NCBI GenBank assembly: GCA_964371055.1
Contig: CAYJLF010000019.1
Span: 62,001-126,000 of the forward strand
Direction: 5' to 3'
DNA from: CAYJLF01 sp964371055
GTDB lineage: Bacteria; Eisenbacteria; RBG-16-71-46; CAIMUX01
Length of the DNA stretch: 64,000 nucleotides
A model generated the notes under the pieces. The model was given only the letters and a program-made list of their open reading frames with translations. It did no database searches and was not told the DNA's origin. How positions within the stretch are numbered: the first letter of the stretch is position 1; every line of letters begins with the position of its first letter. Of the stretch, positions 46,643-55,961 are shown one piece after another. A program made the translations under genes and the position numbers.

Positions 46643-47941
46643 CTAGAATTCCAGCGAGTCCAATCCGGGCCTCGGTTTCCCCGCCGGACCGAGGGTCACC
46701 AGCGAGAACCTCGCGGGATTCAGCAGTTCCACCGCCGCCTCGTGCACCTCATCGAGAGTGATCCGCTCAATCGCGTCGACCACCCGCGCCAGCGGGATCT
46801 GCCGCCCATAATACTCCTGGTTGTGGGCGAGACGCGCGATTCGCTCGTACATACTCTCGTACGAGAGAAAGAGTCCCGTATAGATCTGGGCCTTGGCGCT
46901 GTCCAGTTCCCAGGCCCGGACGCCGTCGCGGCGGATCCTCTTCAGCTCCCGGGCCACGATCCGGAGTGCGCGCTCCATCTTGTCCGGACTCACCCCGAGG
47001 TAGACGCCGAAGACCCCGGTGTCGCGGTACGAGTCGGCGAAGCTGTAGACCGAATAGGCCAGTCCGGCATCCTCCCGGATCGTCTGGTAGAGGCGCGAGC
47101 TGGCGCCGGCGCCGAGGATCGTGTTCAGAACGTAGATGACATGTCGTCGCCGATCCCGATACGACGGCCCGCGCCGGGCCAGACAGACCGATGCCTGGCT
47201 CAGGTCCCGTTCCACGTGCCGGACCCGCGGCCGGAACGGCGGGAGGCGAGACCCATCCTCCGGGGCAGGCGTCGACGGCAGCCGAAAGGCGCGATGCACC
47301 TCGTCGGTCAGTCGATCGAAGTCGAAGCGGCCGGCCACCGCGATCGTCACCACCGGCGCGGTGTAGCGCTCCCGGTGGTAGCGGCGCACGGCGCGGGCAT
47401 GAAAGCGGCGCAGCGTCTCACGACGGCCGAGGATCGGAGAGCCGAGCGGGTGTCCCTGGAAGAGGAGGTCAGCCGCCAGGTCGTGGATCATCTCCTCGGG
47501 GCTGTCCTCGTACCCCTGGATCTCTTCCTCGACGACCCCGACCTCCCGTTTCACCAGGTCGGGCTCGAATGCCGCGTCGCAGAGCAGCTCCGCCAGGATC
47601 GAGACCGCCGCGCTGCGATGGCCGTCGAAGACGCGGGCGTAGAAACAGGTGTTCTCCTTGGTCGTGTAGGCGTCGACCTGCCCCCCGATCGCCTCCATGC
47701 GCTTCGCCAGCTGATAGCCGCTGCGCCGGCGGCTCCCCTTGAAGACCAGATGTTCGATGAAGTGGGTGATCCCGGCCTGTTCGGGCGCTTCGTCGCGCGA
47801 GCCGACCCGGACGTAGACTCCGAGCGCGAGCGAATGGACCTGCGGAACCGGTTCAGCCAGCAGGGTCAGCCCGCCCGGCAACACGGCGACGCGAACCTCG
47901 GGATCCTCGAGGGAGTGATTGAGCGTGTGCAGGAACTTCAC
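46643..47941 (-). CDS. M16-family zinc metalloprotease (processing-peptidase-like)
   Basis: 432 aa. The inverted zinc motif HFIEH is at residues 60-64 with the third ligand in the downstream Glu cluster (VVEEEIQGYEDSPEE). The C-terminal half has RHVIYVLNTILGAGASSRLY and GLAYSVYSFADSY, as in YmxG/MPP-like enzymes. There is no signal peptide. This gene typically sits next to pnp and dut, as here. GTG 47941 is preferred because GGAGG lies 8 nt upstream; GTG 47950 overlaps the same ribosome site. Confidence 0.93.
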   Translation of the reverse strand: MKFLHTLNHSLEDPEVRVAVLPGGLTLLAEPVPQVHSLALGVYVRVGSRDEAPEQAGITHFIEHLVFKGSRRRSGYQLAKRMEAIGGQVDAYTTKENTCFYARVFDGHRSAAVSILAELLCDAAFEPDLVKREVGVVEEEIQGYEDSPEEMIHDLAADLLFQGHPLGSPILGRRETLRRFHARAVRRYHRERYTAPVVTIAVAGRFDFDRLTDEVHRAFRLPSTPAPEDGSRLPPFRPRVRHVERDLSQASVCLARRGPSYRDRRRHVIYVLNTILGAGASSRLYQTIREDAGLAYSVYSFADSYRDTGVFGVYLGVSPDKMERALRIVARELKRIRRDGVRAWELDSAKAQIYTGLFLSYESMYERIARLAHNQEYYGRQIPLARVVDAIERITLDEVHEAAVELLNPARFSLVTLGPAGKPRPGLDSLEF

Positions 47942-47991
47942 GCGGGGCACCTCCGGGCGCGGGCCGGGATCCCTCCGGGGCCCTCAGGCCA

Positions 47992-48019
47992 GAACCGGGA
48001 ATCCGAAGATTCCCGGTTC
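47992..48019 (-). terminator. UUCG-capped 12-bp hairpin downstream of pnp
   Basis: Perfect stem GAACCGGGAATC/GATTCCCGGTTC closed by TTCG on the minus strand, about 55 bp after the pnp stop and upstream of the M16 gene. No U-tract follows (TGGCCTG), so it may act as an mRNA 3'-end stabiliser or a factor-assisted terminator. Confidence 0.6.
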
Positions 48020-48073
48020 ATGTGATTCCACCCGACGGCCGGTCCGGGACGGCGTCCCGGCCGGTCGCCTTGA

Positions 48074-50164
48074 CTACGCCGACGTGCCGTCCTCCTGCGG
48101 GATCCCCTTCCGGGAGAGACGGATCTTCCCTTCCTCGTCGACGCCGATGACCTTGACGAAGACGATGTCCCCCTCCTTGACGACATCCTCGACGCGCGCC
48201 ACCCGGTAGTTCTCCAGCTCGGAGACGTGGACGAGGCCGTCGCGTCCCGGGAGGATCTCGACGAAGGCTCCGAAGTTCACGATCCGCTTGACCCGACCGC
48301 GGTAGATGCGGCCGATCTCCGGATCCTCGGTCAACGACCGGACGATCTCGACCGCGCGCTGCGCCATCTCGGCGTCGACGCACGCCACCTTGACCGAACC
48401 GTCGTCCTCGATGTCGATCTGCGCACCGGTCTGCTCGCAGATCTTCTTGATCGTCTTGCCGCCGGGCCCGATGACGTCACGGATCTTGTCCGGGTTGATC
48501 CGGAGGACGAGGATCCGCGGAGCGTACCGGGAGATCTCGGGCCGCGACTCCGGCATCGCCTCTTTCATCACGGAGAGGATGTGCAGTCGCCCCTCCCGCG
48601 CCTGGTCCAGGGCGCGCTTCAGGATCTCGAAGTCGAGCCCCTTGATCTTGATGTCCATCTGCACGCCGGTGATCCCCTCCGCCGTGCCGGCGACCTTGAA
48701 GTCCATGTCGCCCAGGTGATCCTCGACTCCCATGATGTCGGAGAGGATCGCGGTCTTGCCGTCCTCCTGGATCAGACCCATCGCAATCCCGGCGACCGGC
48801 GCCTTGATCGGCACGCCGGCGTCCATGAGCGCGAGGGTGGCGCCGCAGACCGACGCCATCGAAGAACTGCCGTTCGACTCGAGCACGTCGGAGACGATCC
48901 GGATCGTGTAGGGGAACCGCTCGTTCGACGGGACCATCCCGGAGAGCGACCGTTCCGCCAGCGCTCCGTGGCCGATTTCCCGTCGGCCGGGACCCCGGTT
49001 GGGACGCACCTCGCCGACGGAGTAGCTGGGGAAGTTGTAGTGGAGGAGGAACGTCTTCCACGACTGCCCCATCAGCTCCTCGATCTTCTGCTCATCGGTG
49101 GTGGTGCCGAGCGTGGTGACCACGAGGGCCTGGGTCTGCCCCCGGGTGAAGACCGCGCTGCCGTGCGTGCGCGGCAGGACGCCGACCTCACAGGTGATCG
49201 GACGAATCTCGGCCAGGCCGCGCCCGTCGGCGCGCTTCGCCTCGTCCACGATCATGCGACGCATCAGGTCCTTCTCGAGGTCGTGGAAGACCTTTCCGGT
49301 CTGGGCCACGGCGTCAGGATGGGTCTCGGCGTACTTCGCCTCCGCCTCGAGAGCCAGCGCGTGCAGCGCCTCCTCCCGCTCCTTTTTCGGACCGATCCGG
49401 ATCGCCGTATTCACGCGCGCTCCGAAGTCGGTGTTGATCGCGGCGGTCAGAGCGGCGTCGAGTCCCTTCGGGGCCCAGGCGCGCTTGGGCGACCCGGCCT
49501 GCTCGATGATCCGTCGCTGCAGGCGCACGATCTCCTGGATGTGCGGATGGGCGAACCGGAACGCTTCCAGCAGCTGGTCCTCGGAAAGCTCACGGGCCTC
49601 CCCCTCGACCATCAGGATCGAGTCCTCCGTGCCCGCGATGATCAGGTTCATCTGGCTGGCTTCGAGCAGGTCGCTGGTCGGGTTGAGGATGAAGCCCTCC
49701 TCCCCCAGTCCCACGCGGACCGCTCCGACCGGGGTCGGGAACGGCAGGTCGCTCAGGTTGAGGGCGAGCGAAGCCCCGATCAGGCCGAGAACGTCTCCAT
49801 CGTTCATCTGATCGTGCGACAGCACCTCGGCGCCGATCATCGTGTCGTAGCGGTTCGCCTGGTCGAAGAGAGGCCGCAAGCTGCGATCGATCAGGCGCGA
49901 GGAGAGGATCTCCTTCTCGGTCGGACGCCCTTCGCGCTTGAAGAAACCGCCCGGAATGCGCCCGGCGGCATAGGTCTTCTCCCGGTAGTCGACCAGAAGC
50001 GGCAGGAAGTCGCGGTCGGTTTCCTCACGGCTGACGACGGCGGTGCACAACACGACCGTGTCGCCGTAGCGCACGAGCGCCGATCCCGACGCCTGACGCG
50101 CCAGACGACCAGTCTCGATCGTGAGGGTGCGGCCGCCCAGTTCCATCGTTTCCACAATGCTCAT
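48074..50164 (-). CDS. pnp: Polyribonucleotide nucleotidyltransferase
   Basis: 696 aa, full length. 3'-to-5' phosphorolytic exoribonuclease of the degradosome. Two RNase PH domains (ETGRLARQASGSALVRYGDT; then GRGLAEIRPITCEVGVLPRT and FTRGQTQALVVTTLGT, with ILSDIMGVEDHLGDMDFKVA), an alpha-helical insert, a KH domain (IRDVIGPGGKTIKKICEQTG) and a C-terminal S1 domain (GRIYRGRVKRIVNFGAFVEI). ATG 50164 is followed by the canonical MSIVETMELGGRTL and preceded by GGAG. It follows rpsO, the usual order; a 220-nt leader allows the autoregulation known in this family. Confidence 0.97.
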   Translation of the reverse strand: MSIVETMELGGRTLTIETGRLARQASGSALVRYGDTVVLCTAVVSREETDRDFLPLLVDYREKTYAAGRIPGGFFKREGRPTEKEILSSRLIDRSLRPLFDQANRYDTMIGAEVLSHDQMNDGDVLGLIGASLALNLSDLPFPTPVGAVRVGLGEEGFILNPTSDLLEASQMNLIIAGTEDSILMVEGEARELSEDQLLEAFRFAHPHIQEIVRLQRRIIEQAGSPKRAWAPKGLDAALTAAINTDFGARVNTAIRIGPKKEREEALHALALEAEAKYAETHPDAVAQTGKVFHDLEKDLMRRMIVDEAKRADGRGLAEIRPITCEVGVLPRTHGSAVFTRGQTQALVVTTLGTTTDEQKIEELMGQSWKTFLLHYNFPSYSVGEVRPNRGPGRREIGHGALAERSLSGMVPSNERFPYTIRIVSDVLESNGSSSMASVCGATLALMDAGVPIKAPVAGIAMGLIQEDGKTAILSDIMGVEDHLGDMDFKVAGTAEGITGVQMDIKIKGLDFEILKRALDQAREGRLHILSVMKEAMPESRPEISRYAPRILVLRINPDKIRDVIGPGGKTIKKICEQTGAQIDIEDDGSVKVACVDAEMAQRAVEIVRSLTEDPEIGRIYRGRVKRIVNFGAFVEILPGRDGLVHVSELENYRVARVEDVVKEGDIVFVKVIGVDEEGKIRLSRKGIPQEDGTSA

Positions 50165-50321
50165 CTTGATCTCCGATCTCGATCGGTGAATACAAAACCA
50201 CGGACCAAACACAAGACGCGCCGAACCGCAGAGGTCCGGGCGTCTCGGTGGTCAAGAGCGAGAGCCGAGGGACGGGGTTTCCGGGCCATGTGCAAAGCAA
50301 CTGCCCGGACCGACGCCCGAA

Positions 50322-50351
50322 CCGATCCAAGGACTGCCGATCCACGGACTG
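50322..50351. repeat. Two tandem 15-bp direct repeats in the rpsO-pnp spacer
   Basis: CCGATCCAAGGACTG (50322-50336) is followed immediately by CCGATCCACGGACTG (50337-50351): one mismatch in 15. On the sense (minus) strand they lie in the pnp leader. No known element matches. Confidence 0.5.
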
Positions 50352-50384
50352 ATCGCGTAGTTCCTCTGTGAACAAGCGCTCGGA

Positions 50385-50654
50385 TCAGTGCCGCAGACCA
50401 AGGTCCTTGACCAGGCTCCGGTAGCTCTCCAGCTTGGTGTTCTTCAGGTATTCCAGAAGCTTCCGGCGGCGGCCCACCATCCGGAGGAGACCTCGACGGG
50501 AGTGGTGGTCGGTCGTGTGCTTCTTGAAATGCTCGGTCAGGTGGCGGATCTTCTCCGTCAGCAGGGCGATCTGGACCTCGGGACTCCCTGAATCCAGGTC
50601 GTGCAGCTTGTACTTCCCGATGATCTGCTGCTTCTCTTCCTTCGAAAGCGGCAT
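50385..50654 (-). CDS. rpsO: 30S ribosomal protein S15
   Basis: 89 aa, the standard S15 length. MPLSKEEKQQIIGKYKLHDL, then GSPEVQIALLTEKIRHLTEH, HHSRRGLLRMVGRRRKLLEY and the terminal LVKDLGLRH are all conserved. It binds 16S rRNA helices 20-22 early in small-subunit assembly. ATG 50654 follows GGAGGACAGG. Its own promoter (50743-50771) precedes it; pnp follows. Confidence 0.98.
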   Translation of the reverse strand: MPLSKEEKQQIIGKYKLHDLDSGSPEVQIALLTEKIRHLTEHFKKHTTDHHSRRGLLRMVGRRRKLLEYLKNTKLESYRSLVKDLGLRH

Positions 50655-50742
50655 CCTGTCCTCCAACAGACACTCGACGGCCGGCACCTCCGGCCGCAGG
50701 ACCCCGATGGCCCTTAACGACTCTCGTGCCCAAACAGGTGGC

Positions 50743-50771
50743 AACATACCATCTGTCGCACTTTGCTTCAA
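50743..50771 (-). promoter_or_regulatory. Candidate sigma70 promoter for rpsO-pnp
   Basis: Minus strand: TTGAAG (50771-50766), 17-bp spacer, TATGTT (50748-50743). Predicted start near 50736, giving a leader of about 80 nt to rpsO. It lies in the 196-bp ribF-rpsO gap. Confidence 0.55.
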
Positions 50772-50850
50772 CGGTTAGTTTGTCGATCGGATACGAACAT
50801 TCGTTCGCCTCTCTGATCCAAGCCCGCCGGGTGCCCCCAGGCCACCCTTC

Positions 50851-51798
50851 TCAGGAGCCGTTTCGCCCGGCGGGTTGAGGGGGAGACGGAGTCCCGAGAC
50901 GGGCCCGCGCCCGCTCGATGTCCTTCGCCACGGCGTCTCGCAGCTCATCGAGGGAGCCGAACTTCCGCTCCGGGCGAAGCCTCTCGACCAGGTGAAGCGT
51001 GAGCATGGTCCCGCGCAACTCCCCGCTCCAGTCCAACAGGTGCGCCTCCACGGTCGGTCGCCTGTCCCGGGTCAGCGTCGGCCGCACGCCGATGTTCACC
51101 ACGGCCCGATGGAGTATCCCCTCCCGTTCGGCCCACGCGGCGTAGACTCCGTTGGCCGGGAGATACTGCCCCTCGGCCAGATCGAGATTGGCGGTGGCCA
51201 CCAGGATCTGCGCCCCCTCGCCCCGCCCCGACCCGACCCGTCCCTCGATCACGGGGTCGTGGCCGAACAGCTCGCGCGCCTCGGCCAGGTCCCCCCGCGC
51301 GAGCGCCGCGCGGATCCGGCTGCTGCTTACGGCGAGGCCCCCCGCCACGAGAGCGGGGCAGACCTCGACGTCGAATCCCTGGTGCTGCCCGATCGATCGG
51401 AGCAGGTTCGCGTCCCCCGCGCGACCCCGCCCGAATCGGAAGTCGTACCCGATCCAGAACTCGACCGGTCGAACCCGCCGTAACAGCGTCTGCTCGACGA
51501 AATCCCGGGCCGAGAACGAGGCGATCTCCGGGGAGAAGGGAAGAAACCAGGCCCAGTCGACGCCGAGTTCGGCCAGGTGGCGCAGCTTGACGGCCCGCGG
51601 CATCAGGAGGTGCGGTCCGATTTCCGGCGCGAGCACGGCGACGGGGTGCGGATCGAAGGTGATGACCAAGGACGCACACCCGTGGCGGGCCGCGGAATCG
51701 AGCACGCGCTGAATCAACTCGCGGTGCCCGCGGTGCATCCCGTCGAAGACCCCCACGGTCGCGACGACGCGCGGACGGCTGGAGCCGGTCGCCGGCAC
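50851..51798 (-). CDS. ribF: Bifunctional riboflavin kinase/FAD synthetase
   Basis: About 315 aa. The N-terminal adenylyltransferase domain has GVFDGMHRGHRELIQRVL (HxGH-type nucleotide-binding site; the usual GNFDG is GVFDG), VITFDPHPVAVLAP and the SSSRIRAAL motif. The C-terminal kinase domain has VIEGRVGSGRGEGAQILVAT, YAAWAERE and VNIGVRPT. It makes FMN, then FAD, from riboflavin. GTG 51798 just after the truB stop is preferred; TTG 51819 would overlap truB without a ribosome site. It is the last gene of the rimP-truB run in the usual order. Confidence 0.95.
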   Translation of the reverse strand: MPATGSSRPRVVATVGVFDGMHRGHRELIQRVLDSAARHGCASLVITFDPHPVAVLAPEIGPHLLMPRAVKLRHLAELGVDWAWFLPFSPEIASFSARDFVEQTLLRRVRPVEFWIGYDFRFGRGRAGDANLLRSIGQHQGFDVEVCPALVAGGLAVSSSRIRAALARGDLAEARELFGHDPVIEGRVGSGRGEGAQILVATANLDLAEGQYLPANGVYAAWAEREGILHRAVVNIGVRPTLTRDRRPTVEAHLLDWSGELRGTMLTLHLVERLRPERKFGSLDELRDAVAKDIERARARLGTPSPPQPAGRNGS

Positions 51799-51802
51799 CC
51801 TG

Positions 51803-52753
51803 CTAGAGCACCCGGTCAAGGCGCAGGTGGCACGACTCGGCGAGAGGACGGTCGGCCGGTCCGGGGACGAAGTCGATCGACGCGACGGCGATCAGATCGC
51901 CATCCGGTCCCAGCAGACGCACGGTCTGTCCGGGACGGCACTCGAGATCGGACGCCAAAGACGCGAACGAGGGGGCGGCGCCGTGCCGCACCCGCTGCGC
52001 CCAACGCTCACCCAGCCGCACCGCCGGCAGGTGGGACAGCGCCTCGGCCATCGGGACCGCGCGTTCGAGCAGCCCGGCCCGCGTGTTGCCCGGCGCGGAA
52101 ATCAGCCGGCAGGCGTCCGCGACCTGGAAGGAGCCGACCGCCGTCCGCGCCAGCGACTCGATCGAGGCGAGCGCATGGCAACGCACGCCGAAATCTTCGA
52201 CGAGGGTCCGGATGTAGGTCCCCTTGCCGCAATCGACCTCAAAGTCGACCCGCGGCGGCTCGAAACCGACGATCTCGAATCGGCCGATGAAGACCGGCCG
52301 GGGCGGACGGGCTACCTCCACGCCGCGCCGCGCGAGTTGGTAGAGACGTTTCCCCTCATGCTTGACCGCCGACACCATCGGCGGCACCTGCATGCCGTGC
52401 CCCAGAAACGAGGCGGCGGTCTCGCGGAGCTGATCGAGGCCGAGATCAGGCACCGGTCCTTCCTCGACGATCGCGCCGCCGGCATCGCCGCTGTTGGTGC
52501 GCCGGCCGAAGATCAGAGTCCCTCGGTAGCTCTTGGGCTGTTCCATGAGGAATTCGGCCAGGCGTGTGGCCCGGCCGACCGCCACCAGGAGCACGCCGGC
52601 CGCGAAGGGGTCGAGGCTGCCCGCGTGGCCTACCTGCCGCAGGCCGAGGATGCGCCGCACCCGCGCCACCGCGTCGTGGCTGGTCCAGGGAACTTCCTTG
52701 TAGACGTTCAGGATGAAGCCCGCCGAGGGCTCGCGCGACGCGCGGGTGTTCAA
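51803..52753 (-). CDS. truB: tRNA pseudouridine-55 synthase
   Basis: 316 aa. Catalytic block QVGHAGSLDPFAAGVL with Asp48 as the nucleophile (GHAGS replaces the common GHTGT), followed by KSYRGTLIFGRRTNSGD, the KxY motif ALGRAT-like region, QVPPMVSAVKHEGKRLYQLA, and VDCGKGTYIRTLVEDFG. The C-terminal PUA-like part is present. It modifies U55 in the T-loop of tRNA. The start is TTG 52753, overlapping the rbfA stop as TTGA, with GGGAG upstream. Confidence 0.95.
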   Translation of the reverse strand: MNTRASREPSAGFILNVYKEVPWTSHDAVARVRRILGLRQVGHAGSLDPFAAGVLLVAVGRATRLAEFLMEQPKSYRGTLIFGRRTNSGDAGGAIVEEGPVPDLGLDQLRETAASFLGHGMQVPPMVSAVKHEGKRLYQLARRGVEVARPPRPVFIGRFEIVGFEPPRVDFEVDCGKGTYIRTLVEDFGVRCHALASIESLARTAVGSFQVADACRLISAPGNTRAGLLERAVPMAEALSHLPAVRLGERWAQRVRHGAAPSFASLASDLECRPGQTVRLLGPDGDLIAVASIDFVPGPADRPLAESCHLRLDRVL

Positions 52754-53151
52754 CCCGGTTCTCCCTTCTCCGCCGGCGGCTCACCTTCGACCGCCGGACC
52801 CTTCTGGTCGTCCAGGCCGAGTTCCCGCAGCTCCTGCTGGATCCAGAGCGAGTGGGCGATGCCACGGTCCGCCCGGAAGGAGAGCTCCGGCGTCCGTCGC
52901 GCCTGCAGCCGATGCGCCAGTTCGTTGCGGATGTACGAAGCGGCCCGCTCCAGGACGCGGAGTCCGTTTCGCTCGTCCTCCTCCCCCCCGAGGAACGAGA
53001 CGAAGACGCGGGCGTGGGCGAGATCGGCGGATACCTCGACGCGCATCACCGTCACCAGGCCGAGTCCGGGGTCACGCACGTTCTCGCGCAGGATCTGGGC
53101 CAGCTCCCGGCGGATCTCCTCCCCCATCCTCTCGCCGCGCATCGGCTTCAT
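52750..53151 (-). CDS. rbfA: 30S ribosome-binding factor A
   Basis: 133 aa. KH-like fold with GEEIRRELAQILRENVRDPG, LGLVTVMRVEVSADLAHARVF and the C-terminal LSFRADRGIAHSLWIQQEL. It assists 16S 5'-end maturation. The C-terminal extension of about 20 residues is Glu/Pro/Lys-rich. ATG 53151 overlaps the DUF503 stop as ATGA and its own stop overlaps truB, so translation of the three genes is probably coupled. Confidence 0.95.
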   Translation of the reverse strand: MKPMRGERMGEEIRRELAQILRENVRDPGLGLVTVMRVEVSADLAHARVFVSFLGGEEDERNGLRVLERAASYIRNELAHRLQARRTPELSFRADRGIAHSLWIQQELRELGLDDQKGPAVEGEPPAEKGEPG

Positions 53152-53486
53152 CCCTCACCCCCTCGTTCCGACCCTGGCGCCCCGTCAGCCGGCAGGTCGT
53201 CGAACCGGCGGACAAAGGTCTCGAACCCGATCACGACGAGGCGAGGATCCGACTCGATTTCGCGACGGATGGCCTGCAGACCATCGCGGGCCGAAGAGGC
53301 CGCGAGGGCCACGAGCGCCACGCCGAGCGCCGCGCGCTGCCAGAGATCCTGATGATCCACCTCGGCCACCGAAACCCGGAACCGGTCGTGAAGCCGATCC
53401 CGGATCCGGTTGAGCACAGCCCGCTTCTCCTTGAGAGAGCGGCTCTGGGAAATCAGGAGTTCCGCGCGGGCGACGGCGAAGAACAT
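53148..53486 (-). CDS. DUF503 (YlxP-like) family protein
   Basis: 112 aa. MFFAVARAELLISQSRSLKEKRAVLNR (family start with the SLKEKR signature), VAEVDHQDLWQRAALGVALV and a C-terminal ferredoxin-like end. YlxP-like proteins sit between infB and rbfA in many bacteria and are linked to ribosome assembly, with no defined activity. ATG 53486; the gap to infB is 69 bp. Confidence 0.9.
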   Translation of the reverse strand: MFFAVARAELLISQSRSLKEKRAVLNRIRDRLHDRFRVSVAEVDHQDLWQRAALGVALVALAASSARDGLQAIRREIESDPRLVVIGFETFVRRFDDLPADGAPGSERGGEG

Positions 53487-53555
53487 CAGCCGGGCCTCTT
53501 CTCCGGGAGCATCGGGGCCGGGCGCGAACCCGTCTGCGCCTTCGGCGGCACCCGG

Positions 53556-55961
53556 CTAGTCGATGTGGCGCGCGACCTCCTCCACCTGGTAGGCCTCCGC
53601 CACGTCCCCTTCCTTGATGTCGTCGAATCCATCGAACGACATGCCGCACTCGTAGCCGGAGACAACTTCACGCACGTCGTCCTTGATCCGCTTGAGCGTC
53701 GCGAGCCGGCCGTCCCAAACGATGTCCGCGCCGCGATAGATCCGCACCCGGTCTCCCCGGTGGATCGCGCCCGAGACGACGAAGCACCCGGCAACGTTGC
53801 CGACCTTGTTGATGTGGAAGACGCGCCGGATCTCGGCCGATCCCTGGATCTTCTCGACCCGCTCGGGCGCCAGGAGCCCGCTCATCGCGTCCTTGATGTC
53901 CTTCGCGATCTCATAGATCACACGGTACAGCCGGACGTCGATCTGTTCGTTCAGGGCCAGTTGATGGGCCTTCGCATCCGGGCGGGTGTGGAACCCGATG
54001 ACGATGGCATGGCTGGCGACGGCGAGGAGGATGTCCGACTCGTTGATCAGTCCGACCCCTTCGTGGATGATGCGGACCTTGACCTCGCTGGTCGAGAGTT
54101 TGGTCAGGGTGTCGCGCAGGACCTCGACCGACCCGCCGACGTCCGCCTTCACCACCAGGTTCAGCTCGTGCAGTTCGCCCTTCTTGATTCGGTCCTGGAT
54201 CGACATGAGCGACACCGCCTGCCGCGCCAGCCGATGCTCATGCTCGCGCTGGATCGCGGAACGCTTGGTCGCGATCTCGCGGGCCTCGACCTCGTTCTTG
54301 GTGACGTTGAAGGCGTCTCCGGCCTGGGGCACGCCCGACCAGCCCAGGACCTCGACCGGCGTCGACGGCCCGGCCTTCTGCAACTTCTCCCGCTTCTCGT
54401 TGAACATCGCGCGGACCTTGCCGAACTGGCCTCCGCAGACGAACGGGTCCCCGACCTGGAGCGTGCCGTTCTGGATGAGCACGGTCGCAACCACGCCCCG
54501 ACCGGTATCCCGCTTCGACTCGAGGACGACCCCGCGGGCCTTGCGGTCGGGCTCGGCCTTCAGCTCGAGCAGCTCCGCCTGCAGGAGGATCATCTCGAGG
54601 AGACGATCGACGTTGGTGCCGTGCTTGGCCGAGATCTCGACCTCTACGGTCTGTCCGCCCCAGGCCCCGACCAAAAGGCCGTGATCCGCAAGCTCCTTGC
54701 GGATCCGGTCCGGATTCGCGGCCGGCAGATCGATCTTGTTGATCGCGACGATGATCGGGACCCCGGCGGCCTTGGCGTGATTGATCGCCTCGAGCGTCTG
54801 GGGCATGACCCGGTCGTCGGCCGCGACGACGAGCACAACGAGGTCGGTCACCTGCGCGCCGCGCGCACGCATGGCCGTGAACGCCTCGTGACCGGGGGTG
54901 TCCAGAAACGCGATTTCGCCCTGCGGCAGCCGAACCCGGTAGGCCCCGATGTGCTGCGTGATCCCCCCCGACTCGGTGTCGATCACGCGGGTCTTCCGGA
55001 TGTGGTCCAAGAGGCTCGTCTTGCCGTGATCGACGTGTCCCATCACGGTGACGACGGCCGAACGGGGCTGGCTCTCGTAGTCCTGTCCCGCTTCCTCCTC
55101 GGCCTGCCGCGTCAGGATCTCGACGCCGAACTCCACCGTGAACTCCGGCTCGAATCCGAACTCGTCCATGATCGCCGAGATCGCATCCTTGTCGAGCCGG
55201 GTGTTGATGTTCGCCAGAATGCCGAGCGAGATGCAGGTCGTGATCACTTCGGCCGGCTTGACCTCCATGGTCGATGCCAGCTCGCCCACCGTCGCGAACT
55301 CGTGGATCTTCAGCTGATTGGTCTCGGCGGCCTCCCCGCCGTCCTCGCCCCGCCGGCGGCGGTGCGTCGTCCGGCGCCGCCCCTGGCTCATCCCGGCCAA
55401 GGTCTGCCGGACGCTCTCTTTGACCGCCTTCTCGTCGACGGCGCGCTTCTTCCCCTTCCGCTTGGTGTCTTTGCCGCGTCCCCGTCCGATATCGAGCGGC
55501 CGTCGATCCAGTGGAACGATCGCGGGACCGCCCGGCCGGGGCGGGCCGCCCGTCGCCGGCGCCGGCGTATACGGCACCTGCGGGCGCGGCCGGACTCGCG
55601 GCACCGACGGACCGGAGGGCGACGGCCCGGGAGAAGGACTCCGATACGGCGGCGGCGTGACCGGCGGAGTCACCGGGGGCCTCGCGGCCGGCGGCGCGGG
55701 CGTCGCCGCCGGAGGAGGCGGCGCGGGGCGCGCTTCCTCCGCCTTCCGGTGGATCTCCTCCTGGATGTGCGCCTTCTTCTCCGTCTCTCGCCGGGTCAGC
55801 TGGCGCTCTTCCGCGATCTTAGCCTTCACGCGCTCGACGAGATCCTCGTCGATGGCGCTCATGTGCCCTTTGACCTCCGCTCCGAGCGAAGTGATGATGC
55901 CCACCAGAGCGTCGCTCGAGAGCTTGAGGTCTCGGGCCAACTGGAACACGCGTACCTTCAC
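53556..55961 (-). CDS. infB: Translation initiation factor IF-2
   Basis: 801 aa. N-terminal IF-2N module (MKVRVFQLARDLKLSSDAL), then a long Pro/Ala/Arg-rich linker (about residues 75-170), a second IF2_N-like block (IHEFATVGELASTMEVKPAE) and the G domain: VMGHVDHGKTSLLD at about residues 304-317, DTPGHEAFTAMRARG, NKIDLPAA. Domains II-IV follow, ending GMSFDGFDDIKEGDVAEAYQ. It brings fMet-tRNA to the 30S subunit. ATG 55961 overlaps the nusA stop as ATGA. Confidence 0.98.
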   Translation of the reverse strand: MKVRVFQLARDLKLSSDALVGIITSLGAEVKGHMSAIDEDLVERVKAKIAEERQLTRRETEKKAHIQEEIHRKAEEARPAPPPPAATPAPPAARPPVTPPVTPPPYRSPSPGPSPSGPSVPRVRPRPQVPYTPAPATGGPPRPGGPAIVPLDRRPLDIGRGRGKDTKRKGKKRAVDEKAVKESVRQTLAGMSQGRRRTTHRRRRGEDGGEAAETNQLKIHEFATVGELASTMEVKPAEVITTCISLGILANINTRLDKDAISAIMDEFGFEPEFTVEFGVEILTRQAEEEAGQDYESQPRSAVVTVMGHVDHGKTSLLDHIRKTRVIDTESGGITQHIGAYRVRLPQGEIAFLDTPGHEAFTAMRARGAQVTDLVVLVVAADDRVMPQTLEAINHAKAAGVPIIVAINKIDLPAANPDRIRKELADHGLLVGAWGGQTVEVEISAKHGTNVDRLLEMILLQAELLELKAEPDRKARGVVLESKRDTGRGVVATVLIQNGTLQVGDPFVCGGQFGKVRAMFNEKREKLQKAGPSTPVEVLGWSGVPQAGDAFNVTKNEVEAREIATKRSAIQREHEHRLARQAVSLMSIQDRIKKGELHELNLVVKADVGGSVEVLRDTLTKLSTSEVKVRIIHEGVGLINESDILLAVASHAIVIGFHTRPDAKAHQLALNEQIDVRLYRVIYEIAKDIKDAMSGLLAPERVEKIQGSAEIRRVFHINKVGNVAGCFVVSGAIHRGDRVRIYRGADIVWDGRLATLKRIKDDVREVVSGYECGMSFDGFDDIKEGDVAEAYQVEEVARHID

